A DNA stretch of 64,000 nt from Luteibacter rhizovicinus DSM 16549 (GCF_001887595.1 NZ_CP017480.1:496001-560000); one strand, 5' to 3'. Positions 35,390-44,372 are shown, numbered from the stretch's first letter. Numbers and translations: made by a program. The notes: generated from the letters alone by a model not told the origin.

Positions 35390-36733
35390 GTGGCGGGTTT
35401 CCGCGAACGCTTTCGCGGTCTCGCCGACCGCTTCCGTCGCAGTGCGCCCCGCGCACCTGCAACGGATGCGCGTGGCGGCCCTGTGGCCGCGAGCCTGCGC
35501 GGCTTGCTCGACGACCCCACCATTCCCGGCAGCGTGCGCGAAGCCATGGCCGCGGATTTCCGCCGCGTCGAAACCATGCTCGACCGTCTCGAGCGCGAAG
35601 AACTCCACATTGCCGTGTTCGGTCGCGTCTCCGCCGGCAAGTCGGCACTAGGCAATGCCCTGCTGGGACGCGATGCCTTCGCCGTAGGCGTGCTCCACGG
35701 CACGACCACCGAAGCGGACGCGGCGCGACTGGACGAGGCGAGCAGTGCGGGCCTGGTGCTCATCGACACCCCCGGCATCAACGAACTCGGCGGCGAAGCG
35801 CGCGAAAAACTCGCCTTCGAGGTGGCCGAAGTCAGCGACCTGATCGTGTTCGTTGCCGACGGCGACCTCACGCGCGAAGAACGCGATGCCTTGCGCACGC
35901 TGGCAGCGACGCGACGCCCCCTGCTGCTCGTACTCAACAAGGCGGACCGCTATTCCGATGAGGAGCGCGAGGGCCTGCTCGAGCAGTTGCGCCAGCATGC
36001 CGCCGGCCTGGTCCGCCGCGAAGACGTGCTTGCTGTCGCAGCACGACCCAGCGCACGCGAGGTCATCGAGATCGATGCGCACGAGCGCGAAAAACGGACC
36101 TCCGAGGCCGCGCCTGCTGACGTCCTGGCGCTGAAGACGCGACTGCTCGCGATCGCCGAGCGCGAAGGCAAGACCTTGTCGGCCATCAACGCCGGCTTGT
36201 TCGCCGGACGCCTCACCGACCAGGTGACCGGGCGGGTCGCCGCCACGCGCCGCGACGTAGCCTCGGGCGTGATACGTCAGTACTGCATTGCCAAGTCGGT
36301 CGCGGTGGCGCTCAACCCTGTTCCTGTTGCCGATCTGCTGCTGGCGGGCGGGCTCGATGCGGCTATGGTCGTCCAGTTGGGCCGCGTGTACGGGCTACCA
36401 CTGACCCGCGGCGAATCCGGCCGGCTCGTCGCCGTCATCACCACCCAGCTCGCTGCCCTGATGGGTGCGGTCTGGGGCGTGCAACTGGTGGCGTCCGCCC
36501 TGAAGGGGCTCAGCGGCGGCCTATCCGTTGTCGTCACGGCGGCGGCGCAGGGCGCACTGGGCTGGTATGCCACGGTACTGATTGGACGCGCGGCGGAGCA
36601 TTACCTCATCACGGGTAAGTCCTGGGGCGAGCACGGCGCCAAGCGCGCCGTCGCCGACATCGTGGCCAGCCTGGACCGCGATTCCATCCTCCGCGAAGCA
36701 CGCGAGGAGATCCTCCGCCTCCTCCGCAAATAA
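35390..36733 (+). CDS. GTPase with hydrophobic helical C-terminus (paralogue of the 32-kb GTPase)
   Basis: A 447-residue Era/dynamin-like GTPase. The N-terminus is basic (FRERFRGLADRFRRSAPRAP), the G domain starts near residue 75: G1 GRVSAGKSALGNALLG, G2 Thr in LHGTTTEAD, G3 DTPGINELGG and G4 NKAD. The C-terminal third has long hydrophobic helices (VAVALNPVPVADLLLAGGLDAAMVVQLGRVYGLPLT, then two further helices) like DUF697 proteins. Unlike its paralogue it lacks the N-terminal membrane pair. The start is GTG, 8 bases after the YceI stop. It is probably membrane-associated and co-expressed with the YceI/cytochrome cassette. Confidence 0.85.
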   Translation: MAGFRERFRGLADRFRRSAPRAPATDARGGPVAASLRGLLDDPTIPGSVREAMAADFRRVETMLDRLEREELHIAVFGRVSAGKSALGNALLGRDAFAVGVLHGTTTEADAARLDEASSAGLVLIDTPGINELGGEAREKLAFEVAEVSDLIVFVADGDLTREERDALRTLAATRRPLLLVLNKADRYSDEEREGLLEQLRQHAAGLVRREDVLAVAARPSAREVIEIDAHEREKRTSEAAPADVLALKTRLLAIAEREGKTLSAINAGLFAGRLTDQVTGRVAATRRDVASGVIRQYCIAKSVAVALNPVPVADLLLAGGLDAAMVVQLGRVYGLPLTRGESGRLVAVITTQLAALMGAVWGVQLVASALKGLSGGLSVVVTAAAQGALGWYATVLIGRAAEHYLITGKSWGEHGAKRAVADIVASLDRDSILREAREEILRLLRK

Positions 36734-36741
36734 ATCGGCTC

Positions 36742-36981
36742 TTACAGCGAGCGGTCCGCGCCTGCGAATGCCCTCACCGCCTCGGCATCGAACGGCCAGT
36801 CCAGCTCCGCCCCGTCGCCGCGCCGTAACACCGGGACCCGCGCTCCATAGCGCGCCTCGAGCCCATCGTCCTCATCGATCCAGACGGACGTTAACTCCGG
36901 AAGCCGCGCCTGCGCCAGGACATCCAGCGCAAGGTCGCAAAGGTGGCAATCGTCGCGCTGGAACAGGGTGAACTCAGACAT
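36742..36981 (-). CDS. Glutaredoxin-like small thiol protein
   Basis: A 79-residue protein of the glutaredoxin-like DUF836 type. A CHLC redox motif lies at residues 12-15 (LFQRDDCHLCDLALDVL), followed by DEDDGLEARYGARVPVLRRGDGAELDWPFD, where the cis-Pro of the thioredoxin fold is in RVPVL. It lies between the GTPase and sdaA, transcribed opposite to both. Expected role is disulfide or glutathione chemistry in the cytoplasm; partner unknown. Confidence 0.88.
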   Translation of the reverse strand: MSEFTLFQRDDCHLCDLALDVLAQARLPELTSVWIDEDDGLEARYGARVPVLRRGDGAELDWPFDAEAVRAFAGADRSL

Positions 36982-37054
36982 GCGCAGGTGTATGGGGTCA
37001 GTGGCAGGCAGGCGTAGAATAACCGGCTACTCCCCGTAGCCAACTCCCCAAGCC

Positions 37055-38437
37055 ATGGCAGTCAGCGTTTTCGACCTCTTCAAGATCGGTATCGGTCCGT
37101 CTTCCTCCCATACCGTCGGGCCGATGCGCGCAGGCGCGCGTTTCGCCGAGCACTGGCTGGCCGAGAAAGGCGTGCTCGAGCGCGTCGCGCGCGTGCGCTG
37201 CGAACTGTTCGGCTCGTTGGCGATGACCGGTCGCGGCCACGGCACGGATAAAGCCGTGCTGCTGGGCTTCGAAGGCGAGTGGCCCGACAAGGTCGACCCG
37301 GACGCCATCCCGGCCACGCTGGAGCGCATACGCTCGAGCAAGCGCATCCGCATCCTCGGCCGTCACGAGATCACCTTCGATGAGAAGGCCGACCTGGTCT
37401 TCAACAAGCGCCAGAAGCTTCCGTTCCATACCAACGGCATGCGGTTTTCAGCCTACGATGCGGACGGTAACGAGCTGGCCACGCGCGACTATTACTCGGT
37501 CGGCGGTGGTTTCGTGGTCAATCCCGACGAGGCGGCCGAAGACCGTATCGTGGCGGACACCAGTGAGCAGCCGTTCCCCTTCAGCAGCGGCGACCAGATG
37601 CTCTCGCTATGCGAAGAGCACGGCCTGACCATCGCGCAACTGATGATGCGCAACGAAAGCATCTGGCGCCCCGAGGCCGAAACCCGGGCTGGGTTGCTGG
37701 TCATCTGGAAGGCCATGCAGGACTGCGTGTCGCGGGGCCTGCGCTCGCCGGGCACGCTGCCGGGCGGCCTCAAGGTCCAGCGCCGCGCGCCGTCGATGGT
37801 CGCCGAACTGCGTTCGCAGCCGGAAGCCGCCCTGCGCGACCCGCTTACGATCCTCGACTGGGTGAACCTCTATGCCCTGGCGGTGAATGAAGAGAACGCG
37901 GCAGGCGGCAGCGTGGTCACCGCACCGACCAACGGCGCCGCAGGCATCGTTCCCGCCGTACTCCACTACTACCGTCACTTCTGCCCGAACGCCTCGGAAG
38001 ACGGCGTGATTGAGTTTCTTCTCACGGCAGGCGCCATCGGCATCCTCTACAAGGAGAACGCCTCCATTTCCGGCGCCGAGGTCGGCTGCCAGGGTGAAGT
38101 GGGCGTCGCGTGTTCGATGGCTGCCGGCGGCCTCACCGCCGCGCTCGGCGGCAGTGTTCGCCAGGTGGAGAATGCCGCCGAGATCGGCATGGAACACAAC
38201 CTCGGTCTCACCTGCGACCCGATCGGCGGCCTGGTGCAGATTCCCTGCATCGAGCGCAACGCGATGGGCGCCGTCAAGGCGATCAATGCCAGCCGCATGT
38301 CGCTCAAGAGCGACGGCAAGCATCACGTGTCGCTCGACAAGGTCATCGCCACCATGCGCGACACCGGCCGCGACATGAAGGACAAGTACAAGGAAACCTC
38401 GCGCGGGGGATTGGCCGTCAACGTCATCGAGTGCTGA
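37055..38437 (+). CDS. sdaA: L-serine ammonia-lyase (iron-sulfur L-serine dehydratase)
   Basis: A 460-residue single-chain L-serine dehydratase making pyruvate and ammonia. The beta domain opens with [25 protein letters not shown], the substrate-binding signature. The alpha domain (from about residue 180) has the catalytic loop [20 protein letters not shown] and the 4Fe-4S cysteines in [35 protein letters not shown] and the terminal VIEC, whose last Cys acts as the tail ligand in known structures. The length matches the E. coli type. A TAGAAT -10-like element lies 35 bases before the start. Confidence 0.96.
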   Translation: MAVSVFDLFKIGIGPSSSHTVGPMRAGARFAEHWLAEKGVLERVARVRCELFGSLAMTGRGHGTDKAVLLGFEGEWPDKVDPDAIPATLERIRSSKRIRILGRHEITFDEKADLVFNKRQKLPFHTNGMRFSAYDADGNELATRDYYSVGGGFVVNPDEAAEDRIVADTSEQPFPFSSGDQMLSLCEEHGLTIAQLMMRNESIWRPEAETRAGLLVIWKAMQDCVSRGLRSPGTLPGGLKVQRRAPSMVAELRSQPEAALRDPLTILDWVNLYALAVNEENAAGGSVVTAPTNGAAGIVPAVLHYYRHFCPNASEDGVIEFLLTAGAIGILYKENASISGAEVGCQGEVGVACSMAAGGLTAALGGSVRQVENAAEIGMEHNLGLTCDPIGGLVQIPCIERNAMGAVKAINASRMSLKSDGKHHVSLDKVIATMRDTGRDMKDKYKETSRGGLAVNVIEC

Positions 38438-38460
38438 TAGGTAGCGGCGAATCCGGCGGT

Positions 38461-38594
38461 TGTGGGAGCCGATTCATCGGCGAATGGCAAGTAACCCCGC
38501 TGCGCAGCAGCGCTCCTCGCTGGTTGCTGGCCTCAGTCCCCGTCGAAGCGCACTCCCGACCCACGAAAGAGCTCGCCGATGAATCGGCTCCTAC
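38461..38594. repeat. REP-like inverted pair, type A, long spacer
   Basis: Two type A palindromes in inverted orientation (TGTGGGAGCCGATTCATCGG at 38461, its reverse complement ending near 38594) with about 90 bases between. The interior differs from the other copies. It fills the gap between convergent sdaA and the small exported protein gene, which has no other recognisable feature. Confidence 0.85.
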
Positions 38595-38610
38595 CCAAGG
38601 CGAGGCACTT

Positions 38611-38991
38611 TCAGCGCGTCGGGCACATCCGGGGTAGCCGGTCGACGGTCTCGACACGCACCGGCTCGTCCTGTCCCCACCAGTTCGCGACCGCCGTGTA
38701 GCAGATACGCAGCTTGCCCCGGCGAGTGTCGAAGCGCTGCTTGCTGGTATAGGCGAAGCACGAAACCGAGGCCAGATGGCCCATCTCGCGCATCGTAATG
38801 GCGCAGCGCCGCACGGATTGGACCGGGTCTTCGCCAGGGTAGAGAGTGAAGTAAAAACCCTTGGCAGTACGGTCGTAGGACTCTGAATCGATCAGCCGGC
38901 CTTTGTCGTTCCATTGCTCATCGGCTGCGGCAACGCCGCATACCGAAATCGCAATGAACAACACGCCGCTGGCGACCACCTTCGAACGCAT
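38611..38991 (-). CDS. Small exported protein of unknown function
   Basis: A 126-residue protein with a signal peptide (VVASGVLFIAISVCGVAAA, cleavage about residue 24). The mature part has four Cys (CAITM, CFAYT, CYTAV, CPTR), which could form two disulfides in the periplasm, and an aromatic-rich segment (YDRTAKGFYFTLYPGEDPV). No family is recognised. The ATG chosen has AAGGGG six bases upstream and places the signal peptide at the N-terminus. It stands alone between REP repeats and the divergent permease gene. Confidence 0.75.
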   Translation of the reverse strand: MRSKVVASGVLFIAISVCGVAAADEQWNDKGRLIDSESYDRTAKGFYFTLYPGEDPVQSVRRCAITMREMGHLASVSCFAYTSKQRFDTRRGKLRICYTAVANWWGQDEPVRVETVDRLPRMCPTR

Positions 38992-39150
38992 CCGAACCCC
39001 TTTAGCCCTACCGCGTCGGCCAGTGTATATCGACGCGAGCCCGGTTGGGCGACGGCGCGCGCTGGCTGACATGCGCGGCCGGGGCTGTCATGATCCCGCC
39101 CTTGTGCCGCCATGGGCCGGGTTCCCCCGTCCCGTCCGACCGGAGTCATC

Positions 39151-40821
39151 ATGTCCCACCACGCTATCCGCCGCGACGTCGGCGCTTTCGCCCTGATGCT
39201 GACCGGCCTGGGCTCGATCATCGGCTCAGGCTGGCTGTTCGGCGCCTGGCACGCCGCCCAGCTCGCTGGTCCCGGCGCCGTCTACGCCTGGATCATCGGC
39301 GCCGTCATCATCCTCTTCATCGCCCTGACCTACGCGGAACTGGGTGCGATGTTCCCCGAGTCCGGCGGCATGGTGCGCTATGGCCACTACTCCCACGGGT
39401 CGCTGGTCGGCTTCATCGCCGGCTGGGCCAACTGGATCGCCATCGTCTCGGTGATCCCCGTCGAGGCCGAAGCCTCCGTCCAGTACATGGCCTCCTGGCC
39501 GTGGGAATGGGCGCAGTGGACCAAGGGCCTCTACGTGGTGACCGCCGGCCACGGCGAGCTGACGCCGCCGGGTCTGGCGATCGCCGCCGTGCTGGTGATG
39601 GTCTACTTCTTCCTGAACTTCTGGAGTGTGAAGCTGTTCGCCAAGAGCAATACGGCGATCACCGTCTTCAAGCTCGTCGTTCCGGCCGCCACGGGTATCG
39701 CGCTTATCTGCACGAGCTATAACCCGGGCAACTTCCACATCGGCGCCACCGGCGGCACCCACGCGATCGACATCTCGTCGATCCTCACCGCCGTCGCGAT
39801 CTCGGGCATCGTCTTCAGCTTCAACGGTTTCCAGAGTCCGGTGAACCTGGCCGGCGAAGCACGCAATCCCGGGCGCAGCGTGCCCTTTGCGGTGATCGGC
39901 TCGATCCTGCTGGCGACCGTGGTCTACGTGTTGCTGCAGATCGCCTTTATCGGCGCGGTCCCGCCCGACCAGCTCGGCAAGGGCTGGGCCGGCCTCGAGT
40001 ACGCCTCGCCGTTCGCCCAGCTGGCCACGGCCCTGATGATCAACTGGATGGCGATCCTGCTGTACGCGGATGCCTTCGTCAGCCCCAGTGGCACCGGCGC
40101 CACCTACACGGCCACCACCGCGCGCATGATTTACGCCATGGAGCGCAACGGCCAGCTGCCGAAGATCTTCGGCCATATCCACCCGCGCTTCGGCATTCCG
40201 CGCCCGGCCATGTGGCTGAACCTGGTGGTGAGCTTCCTGTTCCTGTTCTTCTTCCGTGGCTGGGGCACCCTGGCAGCGGTGATCTCGGTGTCGACGATCA
40301 TTTCGTATCTCACCGGCCCGGTCAGCGTCATGACCCTGCGTCGCACGGCACCGGAGATGAAGCGTCCGTTGCGCATCCCCGGCCTGCCGTTGCTCGCCGC
40401 GCTCGCCTTCATCTTCGCCACCGAACTGCTGTACTGGGCGAAGTGGCCGCTCACCGGCGAGATCATCCTGCTGATGGTCATCGCCTTGCCCTTGTACTTC
40501 TACTACACCGCCAAGAGTGGCTGGGACGACTTCCGCCGTCACCTCGCCGGCGCCTGGTGGCTGATCGCCTACCTGCCGACGATTGCACTCGTGTCGTACG
40601 CGGGCAGCTCGACCTTCGGCGGCCACAACTACATTCCGTACGGCTACGACCTGGCCGTCGTCGCGGTGATCGGCATCGTCTTCTATTTCTGGGGCATTTC
40701 CGCCGGCTGGCGGACGCCGATGGTCGAAGCAGCGCGCTTCAACCACGACGAGATGCACGGGGATGAGCCGGTGGTGCCGCCTAGTGCGGACGAAGCGGCC
40801 AGGGTCACTGGCCAGCGCTGA
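39151..40821 (+). CDS. APC-superfamily amino-acid permease
   Basis: A 556-residue permease with about twelve to fourteen hydrophobic segments. The first helix carries the APC glycine motif GLGSIIGSGWLFGAWHAAQLAGPGAV, followed by YAELGAMFPESGGMVRYGHYSHG, both typical of the amino acid-polyamine-organocation family. Helix 6 contains GIVFSFNGFQSPVNLAGEARNPGRSVPFAVIGSI. The start has CGGAG six bases upstream. A strong terminator follows. Substrate is probably an amino acid; the aspartate/proton-symporter-like group is closest by impression. The gene is divergent from the small exported protein. Confidence 0.92.
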   Translation: MSHHAIRRDVGAFALMLTGLGSIIGSGWLFGAWHAAQLAGPGAVYAWIIGAVIILFIALTYAELGAMFPESGGMVRYGHYSHGSLVGFIAGWANWIAIVSVIPVEAEASVQYMASWPWEWAQWTKGLYVVTAGHGELTPPGLAIAAVLVMVYFFLNFWSVKLFAKSNTAITVFKLVVPAATGIALICTSYNPGNFHIGATGGTHAIDISSILTAVAISGIVFSFNGFQSPVNLAGEARNPGRSVPFAVIGSILLATVVYVLLQIAFIGAVPPDQLGKGWAGLEYASPFAQLATALMINWMAILLYADAFVSPSGTGATYTATTARMIYAMERNGQLPKIFGHIHPRFGIPRPAMWLNLVVSFLFLFFFRGWGTLAAVISVSTIISYLTGPVSVMTLRRTAPEMKRPLRIPGLPLLAALAFIFATELLYWAKWPLTGEIILLMVIALPLYFYYTAKSGWDDFRRHLAGAWWLIAYLPTIALVSYAGSSTFGGHNYIPYGYDLAVVAVIGIVFYFWGISAGWRTPMVEAARFNHDEMHGDEPVVPPSADEAARVTGQR

Positions 40822-40829
40822 TCGAATCG

Positions 40830-40853
40830 ACCGCCCTTCGGGGCGGTTTTTTT
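40830..40853 (+). terminator. Rho-independent terminator after the permease gene
   Basis: A compact ACCGCC-CTTCG-GGGCGGT hairpin with a stable C(UUCG)G-type loop is followed by seven T. It sits just before the convergent hom gene end. Confidence 0.93.
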
Positions 40854-40868
40854 GTGGGAGCCGTCGCG

Positions 40869-41936
40869 CTAGATAGCCAGCACGTCGCCGAGCAGTGCTT
40901 GCGCCGTGATCTCCGGCCCGGCGCCTGGACCCTGGATGACGAGCGGCGTCGCGTGATAGCGCGTGGTCGTGAGAGCAAACTGGTTATCCGTGCCAGACAG
41001 ACGCGATGCGGGATGCTCTGGGCCAACTTCGAACAGGCCGACGCGGGCGCGACCGCGCTGATTCAGTCGCGCGAGATAGCGAAGCACCTTGCCGTTCGCG
41101 CTCGCCGCCTCCTGCCGTTGAAGCAGCGGTTTGTCGAGTTCTTCGAGGCGTTCAAGGAAAGACTTCGTATCCAATGCGCGCAGTGCCTCCGGCACCAGAC
41201 TCTCGATTTCCACTTCCTCGCTACCGAGCGAAAAACCCGCGTTGCGAGCAATGATCAGCAGCTTGCGTGCCACGTCTTCGCCAGAAAGATCTGAGCGAGG
41301 ATCGGGCTCGGTGAAACCGAGGCGACGGGCATCGCGCAGCAAGGCCGAGAACGGGCGGCTGCCGTCGTACTGGTTGAACAACCAGGACAACGACCCGGAG
41401 AAAACGCCTTCGAGAGTCAACAGGCTGTCGCCGCACTGGCGCAGGCGACGCAGGGTGGACAGGACCGGCAGGCCGGCTCCGACAGTGGCGGCGTCGCCGT
41501 ACACACTACCGTTAGCCGATGCTGCCTGAAGCGCACGCCAGCCGGAAAGCTGGCCACCGGCAAGCGCCTTGTTTGCCGTCACGACGTGATATCCCGCCGA
41601 AAGCCATTCGGCATGACGGCTCGCCTCGATCGCGCAGGCCGTGGCGTCGATCACCACTTTACGTTCGGCACCCGTCTCGTCCAGCGCGGCGAGCAGCGAC
41701 GCATTCTCGCGCCCATCCCTGCCCTTGCTCAGCCGCTCGGCGATTTCACCCGCGACAACACCGCCGGCGAACGCGTGCTGCCGCTTCGAATTGGCGGCAC
41801 CGACGAGCCGTAGCGAGCGTGCCGCTGGTGTGGCCAACAGCGTCAGCAGCGCGCGGCCCACGACACCCGTGCCCAGCAGTACGACAGCCGTGCGCGGCGG
41901 CACATCGACGATAGGAGCCACGACCACCGCGCTCAT
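40869..41936 (-). CDS. hom: Homoserine dehydrogenase
   Basis: A 355-residue enzyme reducing aspartate semialdehyde to homoserine. The nucleotide site is VVLLGTGVVGRALLTLLAT (about residue 18-36). Substrate and catalytic residues lie in VTANKALAGG, VYGDAATVGAGLPVLSTLRRL and GFTEPDPRSDLSGEDVARKLLIIAR, where the Lys of RKLLI is the catalytic position. It is close to the homoserine dehydrogenase half of MetL/ThrA but stands alone, with no aspartokinase and no ACT domain, so it lacks visible feedback sites. It is last in the metX-metB-hom unit and overlaps metB by 4 bp. It supplies homoserine to metX. Confidence 0.94.
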   Translation of the reverse strand: MSAVVVAPIVDVPPRTAVVLLGTGVVGRALLTLLATPAARSLRLVGAANSKRQHAFAGGVVAGEIAERLSKGRDGRENASLLAALDETGAERKVVIDATACAIEASRHAEWLSAGYHVVTANKALAGGQLSGWRALQAASANGSVYGDAATVGAGLPVLSTLRRLRQCGDSLLTLEGVFSGSLSWLFNQYDGSRPFSALLRDARRLGFTEPDPRSDLSGEDVARKLLIIARNAGFSLGSEEVEIESLVPEALRALDTKSFLERLEELDKPLLQRQEAASANGKVLRYLARLNQRGRARVGLFEVGPEHPASRLSGTDNQFALTTTRYHATPLVIQGPGAGPEITAQALLGDVLAI

Positions 41937-43126
41937 GCGCCGACCTTGCGTTTCGAGGTAACGGAGGCGACCGCTGCGGCACGGGCCAGTGCCGCGTCGA
42001 GGTCGGCCAGCAGGTCATCACCGTCTTCGATGCCAACCGACAGACGCAGAAGACTGTCCGAAATGCCCGCTACCGCGCGAGCCTCGGGAGCCATCGATGC
42101 GTGCGTCATCGTTGCCGGATGAGCGACAAGGCTTTCCACGCCGCCGAGCGACTCGGCCAGCGAAAAATAGCGCAGGCCGTCGACGAAGGCTTCGATCGCG
42201 TCGTTACCGCCGGCGATCTCGAAACTCAGCATCGCGCCGAAGCCCTTCTGCTGACGTTGAGCCAAGGCGTGACCGGGATGCGAGGCAAGACCAGGATAGT
42301 AAATGCGCGAGACCGCATCGTGTTTGTCCAGGCGCTCGGCGATGCGATGGGCATTCTCTTCATGCGCACGCAGGCGGACGGCCAACGTACGCACGCCACG
42401 CAGCGTGAGGAAACTGTCGAACGGTGAACCGGTCAGTCCGTTGCAGTTGCCCCACCACTTCAGCTGTTCGGCGACAGCCTGGTCCGCCGCGATCACGGCA
42501 CCGCCGACGACATCGCTGTGGCCGTTGATGTACTTCGTGGTCGAGTGCACGACGATATCGGCGCCCAGTTTCAGCGGCTGCTGCAGGGCGGGCGAGAGGA
42601 ACGTGTTGTCGACGACGACGAGCGCACCGACCGCATGAGCCGCCTGCGAGACGTGGCGCACGTCGGTGATCCGCAGCAGCGGATTGGACGGCGTTTCGAT
42701 CCAGACCAGCGCCGGCCGGGCAGCCAGGCCATCGGCGAGCGCCGTGGGGTCGGTGAAGTCGACGAAGCGAACGCTGAAACGACCCTTCTTCGCCCAGGCG
42801 TCGAGCAGGCGCCATGTGCCGCCGTAGCAGTCGTGGGCGGCGAGCACGAGGGCTCCGGCCGGAACGAGCTCGAGGGCGAGCGCCACGGCCGACATGCCGC
42901 TACCGGTCACCACCGCACCGGCGCCCTCCTCGAGCTCGGCCAGTGCTTCGCCAAGGAGGTCGCGCGTGGGATTTCCGCTGCGCGAATAATCATAAGCACG
43001 CTTGCGACCGAAACCCTCGAACGCGTAGTTCGTGGACAGGTGCAACGGCGGCACGACGGCGCCGTGCTGCGTGTCGGATTCAATACCGGCGCGCACGGCG
43101 CGGGTACAAAGGCGGGAATCGGTCAT
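41933..43126 (-). CDS. metB: Cystathionine gamma-synthase / trans-sulfuration PLP enzyme
   Basis: A 397-residue Cys/Met-metabolism PLP enzyme. Landmarks are YDYSRSGNPTRDLLGEALAELE, SGMSAVALAL, the PLP-stacking Tyr in HDCYGGT, DNTFLSPALQQPL, and the catalytic Lys in IVVHSTTKYINGHSDVVGG. The C-terminal SLGGVESLVAHPATMTHASM and DSLLRLSVGIEDGDDLLADL are typical of the cystathionine synthases. Context between metX and hom supports condensation of acylated homoserine with cysteine or sulfide in methionine synthesis; direct sulfhydrylation cannot be excluded by sequence. It starts 3 bases after metX. Confidence 0.92.
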   Translation of the reverse strand: MTDSRLCTRAVRAGIESDTQHGAVVPPLHLSTNYAFEGFGRKRAYDYSRSGNPTRDLLGEALAELEEGAGAVVTGSGMSAVALALELVPAGALVLAAHDCYGGTWRLLDAWAKKGRFSVRFVDFTDPTALADGLAARPALVWIETPSNPLLRITDVRHVSQAAHAVGALVVVDNTFLSPALQQPLKLGADIVVHSTTKYINGHSDVVGGAVIAADQAVAEQLKWWGNCNGLTGSPFDSFLTLRGVRTLAVRLRAHEENAHRIAERLDKHDAVSRIYYPGLASHPGHALAQRQQKGFGAMLSFEIAGGNDAIEAFVDGLRYFSLAESLGGVESLVAHPATMTHASMAPEARAVAGISDSLLRLSVGIEDGDDLLADLDAALARAAAVASVTSKRKVGA

Positions 43127-43129
43127 GAC

Positions 43130-44167
43130 TTAGTGGTCTCCGCGACAGTCGTTGAGTGCGTGACGCAGCACGGGAGCGAGCTGCACGGTTTCTTTCAGGA
43201 AGGCGTCGTGGCCATAGGGCGATTCCACGACTTCGAGGGTGGCGGTGCCAGCGAGGCGACGCTGCAGCTCGCACAGGTCGGCCAGGGGAACGAGTCGATC
43301 GGACGGGAAACCGACCAGGGTCGTCGGTGCGGCGACACGCTCCGGCGCCACGTCGTGCAGGTCGATCGATTCGGACAGGGCGAGGAAACGCTCCGCCTCG
43401 AAACGCTCGACGAAACGGCGCCCGGCGTGCTCGAGGTAATCCTCCACCGGGAAGTGGAAGCGACCGTCGCGCAGCTCCGGACCGGCAGCGAAACGACGCG
43501 AGAACTCTTCGCTGCCCCGGTACGTCGTCATGGCCAGCTGCCGTGCGAGGGCGAGTGCCTCGTCCGTGCGGCCTGACTCCACGCCGAGCCGGACGATGCT
43601 GCGCTGGATCGAGCGCTGTGCGGTGGAGAGCGGATGCGGACGGTGGGCGCCTGCAAGAAGGACGAGCGACCTGAGCTTGTCCGGGTGATTCGCCGCGAAC
43701 GCGAGACCGGTCATCGCGCCGTAGGACGAGCCAACGAAGGCGTGCACGCGACCGATGCCCAACTCGTCGACGAGTGCCGCCAGCGCCGCCGCCTGGTCTT
43801 CGCTCGAGACCGAGTCGGCGCCGCCGAGGTCGGCCGGCACCAGCCAGTCGATCGACAGCACGCGGTAATGATCGAGGTCGAGGGCAGCGCCACGACCGAC
43901 CAGCTCTTGCCACCAGCCGCTGGACCGCTCCCGACCGGTGCAGACATCGCGGTCGGCGGAGATACCGCCCTGCACGATGATCGTCGGTGCGTGCGCCGCG
44001 CCACACCACAGGTAGTGGACGTCCACCTGGACCGCGTCGCTGCCGTACTTCGGCGTGAACGAGACCTGGCGGGTGCCGCGCTGCTCGGTGAGATCGGCCG
44101 CGGTGCGCGGCGCGGGAGAGACGACCGCTTCGGTGAGGGAGATCACGATGTGTGGCTCTGCTGACAT
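43130..44167 (-). CDS. metX: MetX-type homoserine O-acyltransferase
   Basis: A 345-residue alpha/beta hydrolase-fold acyltransferase that activates homoserine, with succinyl-CoA or acetyl-CoA. The first GG motif is VQGGISADRDV (about residue 66), the nucleophile elbow is GSSYG (Ser148) instead of the more usual GGSMGG, and the acid and His are expected in GFPSDRLVPL and ESPYGHDAFLKE (His about 320). Xanthomonadales MetX proteins of this short type prefer succinyl-CoA, so this may be a homoserine O-succinyltransferase; that is inference. SD is AGGAA about 8 bases before the ATG. It is the first gene of the operon under the SAM-I riboswitch. Confidence 0.92.
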   Translation of the reverse strand: MSAEPHIVISLTEAVVSPAPRTAADLTEQRGTRQVSFTPKYGSDAVQVDVHYLWCGAAHAPTIIVQGGISADRDVCTGRERSSGWWQELVGRGAALDLDHYRVLSIDWLVPADLGGADSVSSEDQAAALAALVDELGIGRVHAFVGSSYGAMTGLAFAANHPDKLRSLVLLAGAHRPHPLSTAQRSIQRSIVRLGVESGRTDEALALARQLAMTTYRGSEEFSRRFAAGPELRDGRFHFPVEDYLEHAGRRFVERFEAERFLALSESIDLHDVAPERVAAPTTLVGFPSDRLVPLADLCELQRRLAGTATLEVVESPYGHDAFLKETVQLAPVLRHALNDCRGDH

Positions 44168-44172
44168 GTCCG

Positions 44173-44208
44173 GGTTCCTGCGTTCGGGATCGAGCCCCGC
44201 GGGGAACC
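44173..44208 (-). promoter_or_regulatory. Possible hairpin covering the metX ribosome-binding site
   Basis: On the minus strand GGTTCC (44208-44203) is complementary to GGAACC (44178-44173), which contains the metX SD. Inner CGGG/CCCG pairing extends the fold. It could be the expression platform of the riboswitch, acting on translation. No terminator with a U-run is seen between riboswitch and metX; a separate GCGG..ATGCG-TTCG-CGCAT-CCGC hairpin lies at 44230-44253. Prediction by eye only. Confidence 0.35.
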
Positions 44209-44262
44209 GTCAGTCGGAGGTGCCCTGCAGCGGATGCGCGAACGCATGCCCGCTTAGGACAT

Positions 44263-44372
44263 CCCATCTATCGGCTGACGTGAAGACACGCCCCGCAGGA
44301 GTTGGCACCGTCGCGGAAATCCGCAGGTTGCCCCGGCTTCAAAGGGCCTGTCCCTCAGCCGGTCTCGATGAG
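44263..44372 (-). promoter_or_regulatory. SAM-I (S-box) riboswitch upstream of metX
   Basis: The minus-strand leader matches the S-box consensus in order. P1 is CTCATC (44372-44367) paired with GATGGG (44268-44263). Then come GAGACCGGCTGAGGGACAGG, CCCTTTGAAGCCGGGGCAACC split over the P2/P3 core, the conserved GGTGCCAACTCCTGC, and a P4 hairpin CGTG-TCTT-CACG. These are the SAM-contacting positions of the family. It lies 95 bases before the metX ATG and should turn the metX-metB-hom unit off when S-adenosylmethionine is plentiful. Confidence 0.95.

Noticed and set aside
39226..40758. A 510-codon minus-strand open frame opposite the permease gene
   Set aside because: His/Asp/Gly-rich antisense composition typical of a shadow of a hydrophobic protein.
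44230..44253. Intrinsic terminator as the riboswitch expression platform
   Set aside because: The hairpin is stable but is followed by CTGCAGGG rather than a T-run.
43080..44267. A 395-codon Arg-rich frame overlapping metX in another frame and running through the leader
   Set aside because: Arg/Pro/Ser-rich translation without motifs; it would run into the riboswitch leader.
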